A stretch of DNA of 64,000 nucleotides from contig NZ_PQHW01000015.1 of the NCBI RefSeq assembly GCF_003385215.1, positions 23,358 through 87,357 of the forward strand. The letters are read 5' to 3'. This DNA is from Amycolatopsis thermalba. Lineage in GTDB: Bacteria > Actinomycetota > Actinomycetes > Mycobacteriales > Pseudonocardiaceae. How positions within the stretch are numbered: position 1 is the first letter of the stretch; each line of letters opens with the position of its first letter. Made by a program: the position numbers and the translations under genes. The notes beneath the pieces are model-generated. The model ran no database searches. It had not been told where the DNA came from and worked only from the letters and a program-made list of their open reading frames with translations. This document shows, piece after piece, positions 1 through 8,638 of the stretch.

Positions 1-1
1 G

Positions 2-223
2 CTGCCGGAGTTCCAGGGCCGCGGCGTCGGGAGCCTGCTGATCACGGACCTGATCGCCGACGCGGACCGGCACGAGGTCGCGGTGGAGCTGGACGTGCTG
101 GCCGTCAACACGCGGGCCCGCGCGCTGTACCGGAGGCTGGGTTTCCGCGAGGTGCGCCGGCACGGTGACGGCGATCGCAAGATCACCATGAGGTACCACG
201 GAACGCGGACGGGAACCCGCTGA
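2..223 (+). CDS. GNAT-family N-acetyltransferase, C-terminal part (gene begins before the window)
   Basis: The open frame runs in from the left edge and ends at TGA 221-223. It contains the acetyl-CoA pyrophosphate-binding signature of GNAT enzymes (QGRGVGSLLI, motif A) and the usual C-terminal motif B stretch (VNTRARALYRRLGFREV). Family knowledge: these enzymes move an acetyl group from acetyl-CoA to an amine. The substrate cannot be told from this part. Only about the last 73 residues are in the window, so start, operon and regulation are unknown. Confidence 0.85.
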   Translation: MPEFQGRGVGSLLITDLIADADRHEVAVELDVLAVNTRARALYRRLGFREVRRHGDGDRKITMRYHGTRTGTR

Positions 224-423
224 TCTGGCGAACCCCTGATCCCGGCGAGCGGGGGGGGAGACCGGTGGTGACCCGCGGGGCCCCGACCGTGGCACGCGGT
301 GGCGCGCAGGGCACGGTGGCAGGCACAGCACGCGCGGGTTGGGGCGCGGTGGCCCGAGCCGAGGGCCTGCACAGCCCACATGGCTCGCGGTGGTGGCGCG
401 GCGCGCGCAGCTCCCGGTGGCGG

Positions 424-695
424 CACGGCACCACAGCTCGCGCCGACGGCACAGCACGCACAGCCCCCGATGGCAGCACGGCACCACAGCTCGCGCCGAC
501 GGCACAGCACGCACAGCCCCCGATGGCAGCACGGCACCACAGCTCGCGCCGACGGCACAGCACGCACAGCCCCCGATGGCAGCACGGCACCACAGCTCGC
601 GCCGACGGCACAGCACGCACAGCCCCCGATGGCAGCACGGCACCACAGCTCGCGCCGACGGCACGGCACGCACAGCCCCCGATGGCAGCACGGCA
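424..695. repeat. 53-bp tandem repeat, about five copies
   Basis: Five copies follow one another with an exact 53-bp period. The word CCACAGCTCGCG recurs at 431, 484, 537, 590 and 643, and the copies are nearly identical (one A/G change near 664). The period is not a multiple of three, so long open frames across it on both strands are a by-product of stop-poor GC-rich repeats. It lies between the end of the acetyltransferase gene (223) and the convergent end of scoB (817). I see no gene in 224-816; 224-423 and 696-816 hold related GC-rich low-complexity sequence. Confidence 0.9.
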
Positions 696-816
696 CGCAC
701 AGCCGCCTCGACGGCGTGGCCGATTCGCGCCCGCAGCGCCGCCACGCGCCGCCACGGCCCGCCCGCCGTGCAGCGCTGGTTGCGGCAGCGCAGCACAGCC
801 GGCCCGCGCGGAAGCC

Positions 817-1458
817 CTAACCCGCCACCGGCTCCAGCACCTTCGCGCCCGTCTTCTCCCGCAGCTCCTCCTCCGTCACGCCCGGCGCGAGCCGCACCAG
901 GCGGAGGCCCTCCGGGGTCACGTCCAGCACCGCCAGGTCCGTGATGATGCGGTCCACCACCCCCGCGCCGGTCAGCGGCAGCGTGCACGTCTCGACGATC
1001 TTGGGGCTGCCGTCCTTCGCCACGTGGTCGGTGATCACGATGATCCGCTTGGTGCCCGCGACCAGGTCCATCGCGCCGCCCATGCCCTTCACCAGCGCGC
1101 CGGGCACGGTCCAGTTCGCCAGGTCGCCGTTGGCGGCCACCTGCAGGGCGCCGAGGATCGCCAGGTCGATGTGCCCGCCGCGGATCATGGCGAACGACGT
1201 CGCCGAGTCGAAGAAACTCGCGCCGGGCTGGACGGTCACCGTCTGCTTGCCTGCGTTGATCAGGTCGGCGTCCTCCTCGCCCTCGAACGGGAACGGGCCC
1301 AGACCGAGGATCCCGTTCTCGCTCTGCAGGGTCACCCGCACGCCGTCCGGGATGTGGTTGGCCACCAGCGTGGGGATGCCGATGCCGAGGTTGACGTAGT
1401 CCCCGTCGCGCAGTTCCGCCGCCGCCAGCGCGGCCATCTCGTCGCGGCTCCAGCCCAT
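817..1458 (-). CDS. scoB: 3-oxoacid CoA-transferase, subunit B
   Basis: 213 residues starting [10 protein letters not shown] at ATG 1458. Family I CoA-transferase beta subunit: the SENG motif ([12 protein letters not shown]) carries the glutamate that forms the CoA-thioester intermediate, followed by the conserved [14 protein letters not shown] stretch. With subunit A it moves CoA from succinyl-CoA to a 3-oxoacid such as acetoacetate or 3-oxoadipate (known for the family; the substrate here is not determined). It starts 2 bp after the scoA stop, so the two are one operon. Subunit length is usual for the family. Confidence 0.93.
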   Translation of the reverse strand: MGWSRDEMAALAAAELRDGDYVNLGIGIPTLVANHIPDGVRVTLQSENGILGLGPFPFEGEEDADLINAGKQTVTVQPGASFFDSATSFAMIRGGHIDLAILGALQVAANGDLANWTVPGALVKGMGGAMDLVAGTKRIIVITDHVAKDGSPKIVETCTLPLTGAGVVDRIITDLAVLDVTPEGLRLVRLAPGVTEEELREKTGAKVLEPVAG

Positions 1459-1460
1459 GG

Positions 1461-2177
1461 TCACGCCTCCGTTCCGGCGAGCGCCCGCGGGCGCACCGTG
1501 CGCTTCTCGATCTCCTTCTCCCGCGGCGTGGCGACCACCAGGCGGTCGACGAACACACCGGGGGTGATCACCAGGTCCGGGTCGACGTAGCCGTCGAGCA
1601 GGACCTCGGTCTCCACCACCGTCACCCGGCCGCACGTGGCGACGACCGGGTTGAAGTTGCGGGCCGCCATCCGGTACACGAGGTTGCCCTCCCGGTCGGC
1701 GGTGTGGGCGTGCACCAGCGCCAGGTCGGCGACGATGCCGCGCTCCTGCACGTAGGTCTCGCCGTCGAACTCGGCGTGCGGCTTGCCCTCGGCGACGGGC
1801 GTGCCGACCCCGGTCTTCGTGTAGAACGCCGGGATGCCGGCGCCACCGGCACGCATCCGCTCGGCCAGCGTGCCCTGCGGCGCGAACTCGACCTCGACCG
1901 TGCCGTCCAGGTACTGCTGCGCGAACAGCTTGTTCTCCCCGACGTAGGACGCGATCACCTTGCGGACCTGCTTGTTCTCCAGCAGCAGCCCGAGCCCCTT
2001 GCCGTCCACGCCCATGTTGTTCGACACGATCGTCAGGTCGCGGACGCCGGAGTCGCGGACGACCTCGATCAGGTCGTAGGGGATCCCGGACAGGCCGAAG
2101 CCGCCGACCGCGATCGTCATGCCGTCCCGCAGCGCGCCGGCCATCGCGTCGGCGGCCGCGCCGAACACCTTGGACAC
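1461..2177 (-). CDS. scoA: 3-oxoacid CoA-transferase, subunit A
   Basis: 238 residues. The CoA-binding glycine motif of family I alpha subunits is visible near the N-terminus ([10 protein letters not shown]), followed by TIVSNNMG and a central GEFxPQGT-like stretch ([17 protein letters not shown]). The start is GTG 2177, preceded by a good ribosome site (GAAGGAG) about 8 bp upstream. It is first in the scoAB operon and divergent from the IclR regulator at 2325, the common arrangement for ketone-body or beta-ketoadipate operons. It could equally be called PcaI-type; sequence alone does not separate the two. Confidence 0.93.
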   Translation of the reverse strand: MSKVFGAAADAMAGALRDGMTIAVGGFGLSGIPYDLIEVVRDSGVRDLTIVSNNMGVDGKGLGLLLENKQVRKVIASYVGENKLFAQQYLDGTVEVEFAPQGTLAERMRAGGAGIPAFYTKTGVGTPVAEGKPHAEFDGETYVQERGIVADLALVHAHTADREGNLVYRMAARNFNPVVATCGRVTVVETEVLLDGYVDPDLVITPGVFVDRLVVATPREKEIEKRTVRPRALAGTEA

Positions 2178-2296
2178 GTGAACTCTCCTTCGAGCGTCCG
2201 TGGAATGAGCACCTGTCCGCAGTCAAGACGACCTGGGAAAACCCGGTCAAGCAGGCGCACTGGATCTCTCGTCAGATGAACATCCCGGGCGCGGGC

Positions 2297-2311
2297 GTTC
2301 ACTGAGTGGAC
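2297..2311. promoter_or_regulatory. Candidate IclR operator
   Basis: GTTCAC-TGA-GTGGAC is a dyad with 5 of 6 paired positions per arm. It lies 14 bp upstream of the IclR start codon in the only region shared by the divergent scoAB and IclR promoters. Binding by this regulator is inferred from position and symmetry. Confidence 0.45.
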
Positions 2312-2324
2312 ATACCATGGGGAC

Positions 2325-3101
2325 ATGCCACCTGCCCATGTGATCGGCCGCGCCGCGATCGTGCTGCGCGCGCTGTCCGCCGCGGGCGAGCCCGGCGCGT
2401 CGACGTCGGACGTGTCCCGCCTGACCGGGCTGGCGCGCCCGACGGTCCACCGGCTGCTCGCCGCGCTGGCCGACGAGGGGTTCGTCGACCGCGACCAGCG
2501 CAGCGGCCAGTGGTACCTCGGCCCGGAGCTGTACCTGCTGGGCGAGTCGGCGGCCGCGCGTTACGACGTGACGCAGCACGCGCGGGCGAGCGTGCACCGG
2601 CTCGCGGCGGCGACCGGGGAGAGCGCGTTCTTCTCCGCCCGCCGCGGCGACGAGACGGTGTGCCTGCTGCGCGAGGACGGTGACTTCCCGATCCGGTCGT
2701 TCGTGCTGTACGAGGGCGCGCGGTTCCCGCTCGGGGTGGTCTCGGCCGGGCTGGTCGTGCTGTCGCTGCTGTCCGACCGGGAGATCGACGAGTACCTGGC
2801 GCGGGTCGACCTGACGGAGCGGTGGGGCGAGGCGCACGCGCCGGGGCCGCTGCGCGAGCGGATCGCCGAGACGCGGGAGCGCGGGTACGCCGTCAACCCG
2901 GGTCTGGTGGTCGAGGGCAGCTGGGGCATGGCGGCGGCGGTGTTCGGCTCGTCCGGGGAGCCGGCGTGGGCGCTGACGCTGACCGGGGTGGAGTCGCGTT
3001 TCCGCGAGCCGCGGCGGGCGCAGATGGGCGCGCTGCTGCTCAAGGAGGCCCATGCGCTGACGACGGCACTCCGCGCGGACCGGCAGCGCACCGGGCTCTG
3101 A
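2325..3101 (+). CDS. IclR-family transcriptional regulator
   Basis: 258 residues. The N-terminal winged helix (about 8-65) has the IclR pattern with the recognition helix LTGLARPTVHRLLAAL and the wing QWYLGPELYLLG. Residues 75-250 fit the IclR effector domain (GESAFFSARRGDETVCLLR; GYAVNPGLVVEGSWGMAAAVF). It probably controls the divergent scoAB operon and itself. IclR regulators often sit beside aromatic, acetoacetate or glyoxylate pathway genes. The effector is not deducible. It ends 8 bp before the convergent IspD-family gene. Confidence 0.92.
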   Translation: MPPAHVIGRAAIVLRALSAAGEPGASTSDVSRLTGLARPTVHRLLAALADEGFVDRDQRSGQWYLGPELYLLGESAAARYDVTQHARASVHRLAAATGESAFFSARRGDETVCLLREDGDFPIRSFVLYEGARFPLGVVSAGLVVLSLLSDREIDEYLARVDLTERWGEAHAPGPLRERIAETRERGYAVNPGLVVEGSWGMAAAVFGSSGEPAWALTLTGVESRFREPRRAQMGALLLKEAHALTTALRADRQRTGL

Positions 3102-3108
3102 AGGACCG

Positions 3109-3798
3109 TCAGCGCGCCAGTATCCGGCCCGCCACCAGCAGGTCGTGCGGGTACGTCACCTTGATGTTCTCCACCGCGCCCGGCACCCACCGCACCGGCG
3201 TCCGCGAGTACCGCTCCATCACCGAGGCCGTGTCGGTGCCCGCGAAGCCCTCGCGCGCGGCCTGTTCGTAGGCCGCGACGAGCGGGGCGGCGCGGAAGCC
3301 CTGCGGCGTCTGCGCGCGGACCAGCGTGCCCGGCGGCCGGGCGCCCTCGTCGGTCACGATGTCGTCCGCCACCACACCGGGCATCGCGCCGCCGTGCTCG
3401 CGTGCCGTGCGCAGGACCTCGGTGATCAGGGCGGGCGTGACGAGCGGACGGGCGCCGTCGTGCAGCAGGACCGCGTCGACCGCGCCGGATTCGATGCGCC
3501 CGGCCAGGTGCCGCAGGGCGTTCAGCTCGGAGTCCTGCCTGCTCGCGCCGCCGTGCACGATCTCGGCCCGCGCGCCGAGCCCGGACAACGCCTCCTCGGC
3601 GAGCGCCCGGTCCTGCGGCCGGATGACGAACACCAGCACGCCGACCCCGGGCGTCCGGGCGAACGCCGCCAGCGACCACGCCACGATCGGCCGGCCCGCC
3701 AGCGGCAGGTACACCTTGTTCACGCCGGCACCGACACGCGTCCCGGCCCCGCTGGCCAGCACGACCGCGGCCGCCGTCGGGTTCTGCTCCGCAGCCAT
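3109..3798 (-). CDS. ispD: IspD-family cytidylyltransferase (2-C-methyl-D-erythritol 4-phosphate cytidylyltransferase)
   Basis: 229 residues, normal length for IspD. N-terminal nucleotide-binding loop VVLASGAGTRVGAGVNK, then LLHDGARPLV, the RAQTPQGFR substrate loop, GTDTASVMERY and the terminal NIKVTYPHDLLVA all fit the IspD/TarI fold. IspD makes CDP-methylerythritol in non-mevalonate isoprenoid synthesis. IspF is not next door, and the first loop reads ASGAGTR rather than the usual AAGxGxR. A second, IspD-like or TarI-like paralogue is therefore possible, and the chromosomal ispDF pair may lie elsewhere. Confidence 0.75.
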   Translation of the reverse strand: MAAEQNPTAAAVVLASGAGTRVGAGVNKVYLPLAGRPIVAWSLAAFARTPGVGVLVFVIRPQDRALAEEALSGLGARAEIVHGGASRQDSELNALRHLAGRIESGAVDAVLLHDGARPLVTPALITEVLRTAREHGGAMPGVVADDIVTDEGARPPGTLVRAQTPQGFRAAPLVAAYEQAAREGFAGTDTASVMERYSRTPVRWVPGAVENIKVTYPHDLLVAGRILAR

Positions 3799-3825
3799 GC
3801 GCCGATCGTAGGCACCACCGGGCGG

Positions 3826-5277
3826 TCACGGTGCGCCCGGCAGGTCCCGCCGCTCGAAATCCGCCCGCAGGGCCGCACACCGGGCACGACCCCGCTCATA
3901 CAGACGCCCGAACACGAACGCATCGGACACCGAATCACCCACCTGTTGCCGCAGGAGCTGTCCCGCGCTCACCAGGTCGTGGTACTCGCCCAGTTCGCGC
4001 TGCAGCGACTTCACCGCCCGCCGCCACGGGCGCACCCGCTTGCCCAGTACCGGTCGCGCGGCGTCGGCGACGTACCGCGCCGCCTTGGCCTTCTTGCGCA
4101 CCTCGTGCAGGGCGGCGTCCCGGTCGCGGGCGTCGCGGACCGCCGCCATCGCCGCCGCCAGCCGCCGGTCCGCGCGGCGCAGTGCCTTCCGCAGCTCCCG
4201 GCGCCCGGATTCCGCCGAGGTCGTCAGCGGCGGGTCGGCCACCCACTCGTCGAGCGCCCCCAGCAGCCGCGCGTACCGCTCACTGGTCAGCTCCGCGAGC
4301 AGCGCCCGCCGCTCCCGTTCCGCGGCTTCGTCCAAACGCGACTCGAGCGTGCGGCGGGCGTGCTCGGTTTCCGGCTCGCGCGGGAACTTCGCCAGCTCGC
4401 CCAGCAGGGTCTCCCGCCGGACCTCGCCGTCCCGCGCCGGGGACAGCACCCGCCCGGCCCACTTCAGCTCGTCGGCCAGCGCCTTCACCCGCTCGCGCAC
4501 GAAGAGCCGCCGGTAGCCGCGCAGCGCGCTGCGCAACCGCCGCAGCGCGACCCGCAGCTGGTGCACCGCGTCGCCGTCCCCGCGCCGGACGCCTTCGTCG
4601 TGCCGCCGGACCGCCTCGACCTGCGTGCGCACATAGGCCATCACGGTCTCCCCCGCGTTGCCCGGCGCACCGGCCGCGGCGAGGTCGTCGGCGAGCAGGC
4701 GCCGCAGCTTCGACGGCCAGTGCGCGGGCCGCACCCCGTCCGCGACGAGCGCCCGCGTGAGCGTGTCGAGCAGCCCGGGGTCCCCGGTGTCGAGTTCGAC
4801 CTCGAGTTCACGCCAGCGGTCCAGGTGCGCGTGCTCGCCGGCCCGCTCGCCGTGGACGTGGTCGTCGGTCAGCACGGCCAGCCGCCGCCCGTCGGCGGCG
4901 GTCAGGTCGTGGGTGAACCGGTCGACGCGCAGGTGGGCGATCTCGACGAGGTCCGCACCACCGGTCCACTCGCGCGCGGCTTCGGCGAGTTCCGCGGGCA
5001 GGTGGTCGCCCGGGGGCAGCTGGGTCTCCTCGCGGGCGCCGTCGGCGGCGGGACGCTTGAGGTGCCAGCCCGCGTCCTCGCCGCCGGTGCGCCTGCGCAG
5101 GGTCACGCCCGCGCGCGCCAGGCGGAGGTCGCGCGTGTCGTAGTAGGTGTTGTCCAGCCGGGATTCCCGCGGCGGGGCCTGGTCGGCCACCGGCCCCACG
5201 CCGGCCAGCCGGGGCACCGGCCGTCCGTCGTCGAAGTCGAACTTCCGCTCCCGCTCGGTGACCGTTTTCGCGCCCAT
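3826..5277 (-). CDS. CYTH-CHAD domain protein
   Basis: About 483 residues from ATG 5277 (an in-frame GTG at 5301 would add 8). I chose 5277 because CYTH proteins begin a few residues before the ERERKF motif, here MGAKTVTERERKF, with GGGGA upstream. CYTH spans about 1-200 (triphosphate tunnel fold; ERERKF, LRRRTGG and WRELEVEL strands). CHAD spans about 215-480 (histidine- and arginine-rich helices, HQLRVALRRLRSAL and HEVRKKAKAARY), a fold known to bind polyphosphate. Role inferred: polyphosphate or triphosphate metabolism. It ends 27 bp before the IspD-family start. Confidence 0.88.
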   Translation of the reverse strand: MGAKTVTERERKFDFDDGRPVPRLAGVGPVADQAPPRESRLDNTYYDTRDLRLARAGVTLRRRTGGEDAGWHLKRPAADGAREETQLPPGDHLPAELAEAAREWTGGADLVEIAHLRVDRFTHDLTAADGRRLAVLTDDHVHGERAGEHAHLDRWRELEVELDTGDPGLLDTLTRALVADGVRPAHWPSKLRRLLADDLAAAGAPGNAGETVMAYVRTQVEAVRRHDEGVRRGDGDAVHQLRVALRRLRSALRGYRRLFVRERVKALADELKWAGRVLSPARDGEVRRETLLGELAKFPREPETEHARRTLESRLDEAAERERRALLAELTSERYARLLGALDEWVADPPLTTSAESGRRELRKALRRADRRLAAAMAAVRDARDRDAALHEVRKKAKAARYVADAARPVLGKRVRPWRRAVKSLQRELGEYHDLVSAGQLLRQQVGDSVSDAFVFGRLYERGRARCAALRADFERRDLPGAP

Positions 5278-5316
5278 GTCCGGGAATTCCCCGGCGGTCA
5301 CCGGCGGAAACCCCGC

Positions 5317-6597
5317 CTACCGCACGCCGCGGATGGGCAGGATCAGCACCGCGCCCACCGCGGCCGCCGCCGCGCCGAGCAGGAACAGCGCCGGGAAGTT
5401 CTGCGGCATCGCCGCGGTGGCGCCGATCGACAGCACCGCCGGGGCCACCGCGGGCACCACCGAGCCGGGCAGGTTGTTCGCGATGTTCATCAGCCCGAGG
5501 TCCTTCGCCGGGTTCGCCGGGTCCGGCAGCACCTCCGTCACCAGCGCGATGTCGACCGCGAAGTACACACCCTGCCCGAGCCCGACCACCGCGATCGCGG
5601 CCAGGAAGAACGGGAACGAGTCCGCGACGGCCGCCAGCACGAGCCCGGCCGCGAAGATCGCCGCGGACGCGATCACGAACGGCTTGCGCCGGCCGAGCCG
5701 GTCGGACGCCTTCGCCGCCACCGGGGCGAAGATCAGCGCCGCCGCGGTCAGCACCAGGGTCGACAGGAACACCGCGCCCGCCACCTCGGCCGGCGGGAAG
5801 TGCAGCACGACCATCAGGTAGAACGCCTGGTACGCCTGCACCGCCGCGACCCCGAGGAACAGCAGGAACCGGCTCAGCCACGCCCAGGAGAAGTTCGCGT
5901 GCCGCACCGGGTTGAGCCAGAACGTGCCGAGCAGGTCGCGCCACCCGAACGCCGGCCGGTCCGCCTTGTGCAGCCGCGGATCCTTCAGCACCACCGCGAA
6001 CAGCACGCATCCGGCGACCGCGATGGCCGCGGGCAGCAGGATCATCGCCGGCAGGTTCGGCGACACCAGCTGCGCCACGAACAACCCGATCACCACACCG
6101 ACCGGCAGGCTCAACCCGACCACGGCGGACGCCGGTCCTCTTCGGTCCGGCGCGAACTGGTCCGGGATCACCGCGGTGATCGCCACCGTCGCCGAGGTCA
6201 GGCCGATCGCGGTGACGATCCCGGCGAGGGTCAGGGTCAGCGTGCTGGTGCCGGCGAGCATGCCCAGCGCGCCGAGCGCGAACAGCGCCGCGGCCAGCAG
6301 CAGGTAGGGCCGCCGCCGCCCGAGCCGCCCGGTGGTGCGGTCGGACAGCCGCCCGAACGCCGGGAACGCCACGAGCGCGCACAGGGCGCTGACGCCGGTG
6401 ACGATCGAGACGGTGGTCGTGGCGCCGACCGGGTCGATCAGCGTCGCCTTGAGCGACAGCGTCAGGACCGCGGGCACCAGCTGGGCCATCGCCGCGCCGA
6501 TCGCCGCGAACCCGAGGAAGAACAGGAAGCTGCGCCCCGGGTTGGTCCAGGTGCGCGGCGTCGTCGTGGTGGTTCCGGGCAGGGAGGACGTACTCAT
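5317..6597 (-). CDS. MFS transporter, glycoside/sugar-cation type
   Basis: About 426 residues from ATG 6597, chosen for the AAAGG ribosome site 8 bp upstream; upstream in-frame codons give an unlikely arginine-rich extension. About 12 membrane segments. The 2-3 loop reads GRLSDRTTGRLGRRRPYLL and the 8-9 loop SDRLGRRKPFVIAS, typical of MFS_2/GPH and SLC45-like sugar carriers. It lies downstream of the GH3 glycosidase on the same strand. Uptake of the glycoside or of the released sugar is the likely job (inferred from context). Confidence 0.85.
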   Translation of the reverse strand: MSTSSLPGTTTTTPRTWTNPGRSFLFFLGFAAIGAAMAQLVPAVLTLSLKATLIDPVGATTTVSIVTGVSALCALVAFPAFGRLSDRTTGRLGRRRPYLLLAAALFALGALGMLAGTSTLTLTLAGIVTAIGLTSATVAITAVIPDQFAPDRRGPASAVVGLSLPVGVVIGLFVAQLVSPNLPAMILLPAAIAVAGCVLFAVVLKDPRLHKADRPAFGWRDLLGTFWLNPVRHANFSWAWLSRFLLFLGVAAVQAYQAFYLMVVLHFPPAEVAGAVFLSTLVLTAAALIFAPVAAKASDRLGRRKPFVIASAAIFAAGLVLAAVADSFPFFLAAIAVVGLGQGVYFAVDIALVTEVLPDPANPAKDLGLMNIANNLPGSVVPAVAPAVLSIGATAAMPQNFPALFLLGAAAAAVGAVLILPIRGVR

Positions 6598-6671
6598 CGT
6601 CGGCACCTTTCGCCTCGTTGCGAACTGCGGGAAGGATGACAGCGGCACCGGCGCCGGTTAAGGCGCGCGGT

Positions 6672-6681
6672 CAACCAATGG
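6672..6681 (-). promoter_or_regulatory. CCATTGGTTG motif upstream of the MFS gene
   Basis: On the minus strand this reads CCATTGGTTG, about 75 bp before the MFS start. The same ten bases form the core of the dyad at 8616-8632 in front of the GH3 gene. Beside it (6680-6692), GGAACGGTTTCC is a weak inverted repeat. The 6598-6782 stretch between MFS and GH3 has no gene of its own, so the MFS gene may have its own promoter here. Confidence 0.4.
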
Positions 6682-6782
6682 AACGGTTTCCGGAACGTCC
6701 ACATGCGAGGCGAGCAACGCGCCAGTGCCGCCACGAACGCCTCGCCGTGGTGCGCAGGTCGTCGCGGGGTGGATCGGCATCG

Positions 6783-8585
6783 TCAGCCCTCCCGCCGGGA
6801 CACGGCGCGGGGCCGCCAGTTCGTGGTCTCGAGCCCGTGGCCGAGCGGGAACACCGGGTCCTCGGTGCCGCCCGGCAGGTCCTCGGGGTGCGCCTCGACC
6901 GCGGCCATCGAGCGGGGCAGCTCGAACGGCAGCCGGCCCTCGGGGCGGGCGTGACCGAACACGACGTCGAGCACGGCGTCGTCGGTGGCGCCGAAGTCGG
7001 CCACCAGCGCGGCGGCGTGCTCGGCGAGTTCGGGGATCACGGCCGGCCGGTCGAGGAACACGTCGACCACCGTCGGGACCGTGGCGGCCAGCTCCAGCAG
7101 GTGCGCGCGCTCGTCCTCGGGCAGGTCCAGCCGCCCCTGGTGGAAGAACGCCTCGGGCAACGTCCGGCGCGGCTCGTACGGGGCCGCGATCCGGACCAGG
7201 GCGTAGTCGGCCTCCACCGGAGTGTCCACAATGGTCGCGTATGCGGCGGCTGTCCGGGGGTCGACGCCTTCGACGTAGAGCCGACATCCGGAGGGCAGGG
7301 GCAGCACGGAGTCGGTCAGCAGGGTCATCGCGCGCCGCTGCGCCGCCGCACCGGCCGCGGCGAGGTCCTCCCGGCCGACGGTCGTCACGGCGATTTCCTC
7401 GTTCACGTAAGGGTTTTCGAACAACCCCAGCCGGAACAGGACGGTCAGCACGCGGCGCACGGACTCGTCGATCCGGGCCTCGCTCACGCGCCCGCTGATC
7501 ACCAGATCCGCGATCACCTCCGGGCACCACTCGCCGCCGAACTGGTCCACACCCGCGTCGAGCAGCATCAGCGCGCGCTCGGCGCGGTCCAGGTGCTCCA
7601 CGCCCCACGCGCGCGCCGGCCACACCGTCCCGCCCGGCAGCACCGAGTCCGTGAGCAGCCCGAAGTCCGTGCAGACGACGCCGTCGTAGCCCTCGTCCCG
7701 GCGCAGACGGCCGGCCACCACCTCGCGGTCGAAGGCGAACCCGACCTCGGCGAGACCGGGCACGCCGACCGGGCGCCCGTAGTACGGCATGACGGCGGCG
7801 GCCCCGGCGCGCAGGGACGGGCGGAACTGGTCGAGGTGCTGCTCGAACCGCCCGGCCGGGTAGACCTGGTCCGGGCTCGCGGCGAAGTGCGCGTCCTCGC
7901 CGCCGGCCTGCGGGCCCGCGCCCGGCCAGTGCTTGACCATGCTCGCCACGGATCCGGGGCCGAGCCGCGGGCCCTGCAGCTCCTCGACGTAGGCCCCGGC
8001 GAGGCGGCCGACCAGGTCCGGATCGGCGCCGAACGTGCCGACGGTGCGCGCCCAGCGCGGCTCGGTGGCGAGGTCGGCCATCGGGTGGGTGGCCATGCGG
8101 ATGCCGACCGCGGTGTACTCGGCGCGGATGGCACGGGCGAAGTCGCGGACCAGTTCCTCGTCACCGATCGCGCCGAACCCGAGCGGTTCCGGCCAGCGCG
8201 AGCAGCCACCGTCGGCGACCGAGGTGAGCGGGTTGTCGTTGGCCGAGTGGCGCGGATCGGAGGAGATCAGCACGGGGATGCCGAGACGACTGCGGGCGGC
8301 GAGGTCCTGCAGGCGGTTGTGCCAGCGGGCCAGCGGCCCGGCGGCGACCGGGGCCATGAGGGTGAGGCAGCGCAGGTGTTTGTCGCGCACGGATTCGGTG
8401 GTCGGGGCGGTGGGCATGATGCCGGCCGACTCCTCGACGAACCCACCGTCCGGCGTCACGGCGACCGGCGCGTGACACAGCAACCCGGTCTTCTCGGCGA
8501 GGGTCATCCGGCCGATGAGGTCCGCGACGCGCTCCTCGACGGGACGGTCCGGATCCTTGTAGGGCACCAGCATGGTGGCGAGCAT
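6783..8585 (-). CDS. Glycoside hydrolase family 3 (beta-glycosidase)
   Basis: About 600 residues from ATG 8585 (ATG 8573 is also possible). N-terminal TIM-barrel: VEERVADLIGRMTLAEKTG, the KHWPG and H-rich substrate loop of GH3, and the nucleophile segment VVCTDFG with catalytic Asp307. The C-terminal part (about 400-590) fits the GH3 alpha/beta sandwich and ends PVFPLGHGL, a common GH3 motif. No signal peptide, so cytoplasmic. It removes terminal beta-linked sugars; glucoside or xyloside cannot be told apart. With the MFS gene it makes a glycoside import-and-cleave pair. Confidence 0.88.
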   Translation of the reverse strand: MLATMLVPYKDPDRPVEERVADLIGRMTLAEKTGLLCHAPVAVTPDGGFVEESAGIMPTAPTTESVRDKHLRCLTLMAPVAAGPLARWHNRLQDLAARSRLGIPVLISSDPRHSANDNPLTSVADGGCSRWPEPLGFGAIGDEELVRDFARAIRAEYTAVGIRMATHPMADLATEPRWARTVGTFGADPDLVGRLAGAYVEELQGPRLGPGSVASMVKHWPGAGPQAGGEDAHFAASPDQVYPAGRFEQHLDQFRPSLRAGAAAVMPYYGRPVGVPGLAEVGFAFDREVVAGRLRRDEGYDGVVCTDFGLLTDSVLPGGTVWPARAWGVEHLDRAERALMLLDAGVDQFGGEWCPEVIADLVISGRVSEARIDESVRRVLTVLFRLGLFENPYVNEEIAVTTVGREDLAAAGAAAQRRAMTLLTDSVLPLPSGCRLYVEGVDPRTAAAYATIVDTPVEADYALVRIAAPYEPRRTLPEAFFHQGRLDLPEDERAHLLELAATVPTVVDVFLDRPAVIPELAEHAAALVADFGATDDAVLDVVFGHARPEGRLPFELPRSMAAVEAHPEDLPGGTEDPVFPLGHGLETTNWRPRAVSRREG

Positions 8586-8615
8586 GACGCCCGCCACCAG
8601 CGGCGATCCATCACC

Positions 8616-8632
8616 GTGCCATTGGTTGGCAC
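8616..8632. promoter_or_regulatory. Perfect 17-bp dyad before the GH3 gene
   Basis: GTGCCA-TTGGT-TGGCAC has perfect 6-bp arms. It sits 31 bp upstream of the GH3 start and just after the DUF3237 stop at 8639. It could be an operator or a small hairpin. The shared core with 6672-6681 favours an operator. Confidence 0.5.
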
Positions 8633-8638
8633 ACCCGT

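Noticed and set aside
424..695. CRISPR array
   Set aside because: The 53-bp units are adjacent and identical throughout with no variable spacers, and no cas genes are present.
183..820. Cys/Ala-rich and Ser/His-rich proteins in several frames of the first kilobase
   Set aside because: All come from the tandem repeat, and the same repeat gives a different repetitive protein in every frame. No ribosome site or conserved motif.
3145..6639. Very long plus-strand open frame (over 1100 codons) across the IspD, CYTH-CHAD and MFS genes
   Set aside because: It is the antisense of three well-supported minus-strand genes, is extremely Arg/Gly/His-rich and has no recognisable domain. Long antisense frames are expected at this GC content.
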